Of a stretch of DNA of 5,270 bases, positions 5,232-5,270 are shown piece by piece (position 1 is the first letter of the stretch; every line of letters starts with the position of its first letter). The position numbers and the translations under genes were made by a program. Under the pieces are notes generated by a model that was not told the origin of the DNA, did not search any database, and saw only the letters and a program-made list of their open reading frames with translations. This DNA is from an uncultured Flavobacteriales bacterium (lineage in GTDB: Bacteria > Bacteroidota > Bacteroidia > Flavobacteriales > Crocinitomicaceae), in assembly GCA_946479125.1 (NCBI GenBank), contig CAMLET010000262.1:1-5270 (forward strand). Direction: 5' to 3'.

Positions 5232-5270
5232 TGCGCCACTTTAGCAATTGGAATAAACAGATTACCCATC
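5228..5270 (-). CDS. C-terminal end of an unidentified upstream gene (truncated by window edge)
   Basis: One minus-strand frame is open from the window edge to a TGA at 5230-5228 and encodes only the last 13 residues (MGNLFIPIAKVAQ). Its stop overlaps the hydrolase ATG as ATGA, a typical coupled-gene junction, which is the main reason to believe it. One of the other two minus-strand frames also stays open here but only by reading into the hydrolase out of phase. The product cannot be identified from so short a piece; the methionine at 5269 is probably internal. Confidence 0.4.
   Translation of the reverse strand, partial: MGNLFIPIAKVAQ

Overview
The window reads as a piece of a low-to-moderate GC Bacteroidota chromosome, most likely Flavobacteriia (Flavobacteriales). 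The support is a FabI of the Bacteroidota type, exported proteins whose predicted signal-peptide cleavage falls before Gln, no purine-rich Shine-Dalgarno sequences, a perfect TAnnTTTG promoter box, and intergenic repeats with a GACTCCGCTC core. The genus cannot be read from the sequence.

Layout: two genes at the left run on the plus strand. They are the 3' end of a sensor histidine kinase (only the ATP-binding domain is present) and, 9 bp later, a cysteine-containing lipoprotein. They converge on a run of minus-strand genes, and the 77 bp between the converging ends is one compact GC-rich repeat. The minus-strand genes, in the order they are transcribed (right to left), are: the last codons of an unknown gene, a PhnP-like metallo-beta-lactamase-fold hydrolase joined to it by an ATGA overlap, a small secreted protein of unknown function, fabI (enoyl-ACP reductase), and a translationally overlapping pair of probable outer-membrane beta-barrel proteins.

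Transcription units: the hydrolase and the small secreted gene are 45 bp apart and may be co-transcribed. fabI probably has its own promoter (a perfect -7 box next to its start) and ends in a strong intrinsic terminator. The barrel pair probably starts from a weaker promoter, with an 11-bp perfect inverted repeat upstream that could be an operator. The histidine kinase and the lipoprotein probably share a transcript.

The genes do not form one recognisable pathway. fabI is housekeeping fatty-acid synthesis, the hydrolase is a common accessory enzyme, and the rest are envelope proteins of unknown role. I see no CRISPR array, transposase, phage gene, tRNA or rRNA, and no convincing new defence or biosynthetic system. 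The most interesting material is at small scale: a repeat split by a second palindromic repeat, a repeat core forming the loop of the fabI terminator, an isolated operator-like inverted repeat, a His/Asp-rich segment in one barrel protein, and a possible homopolymer frameshift at the end of the other.
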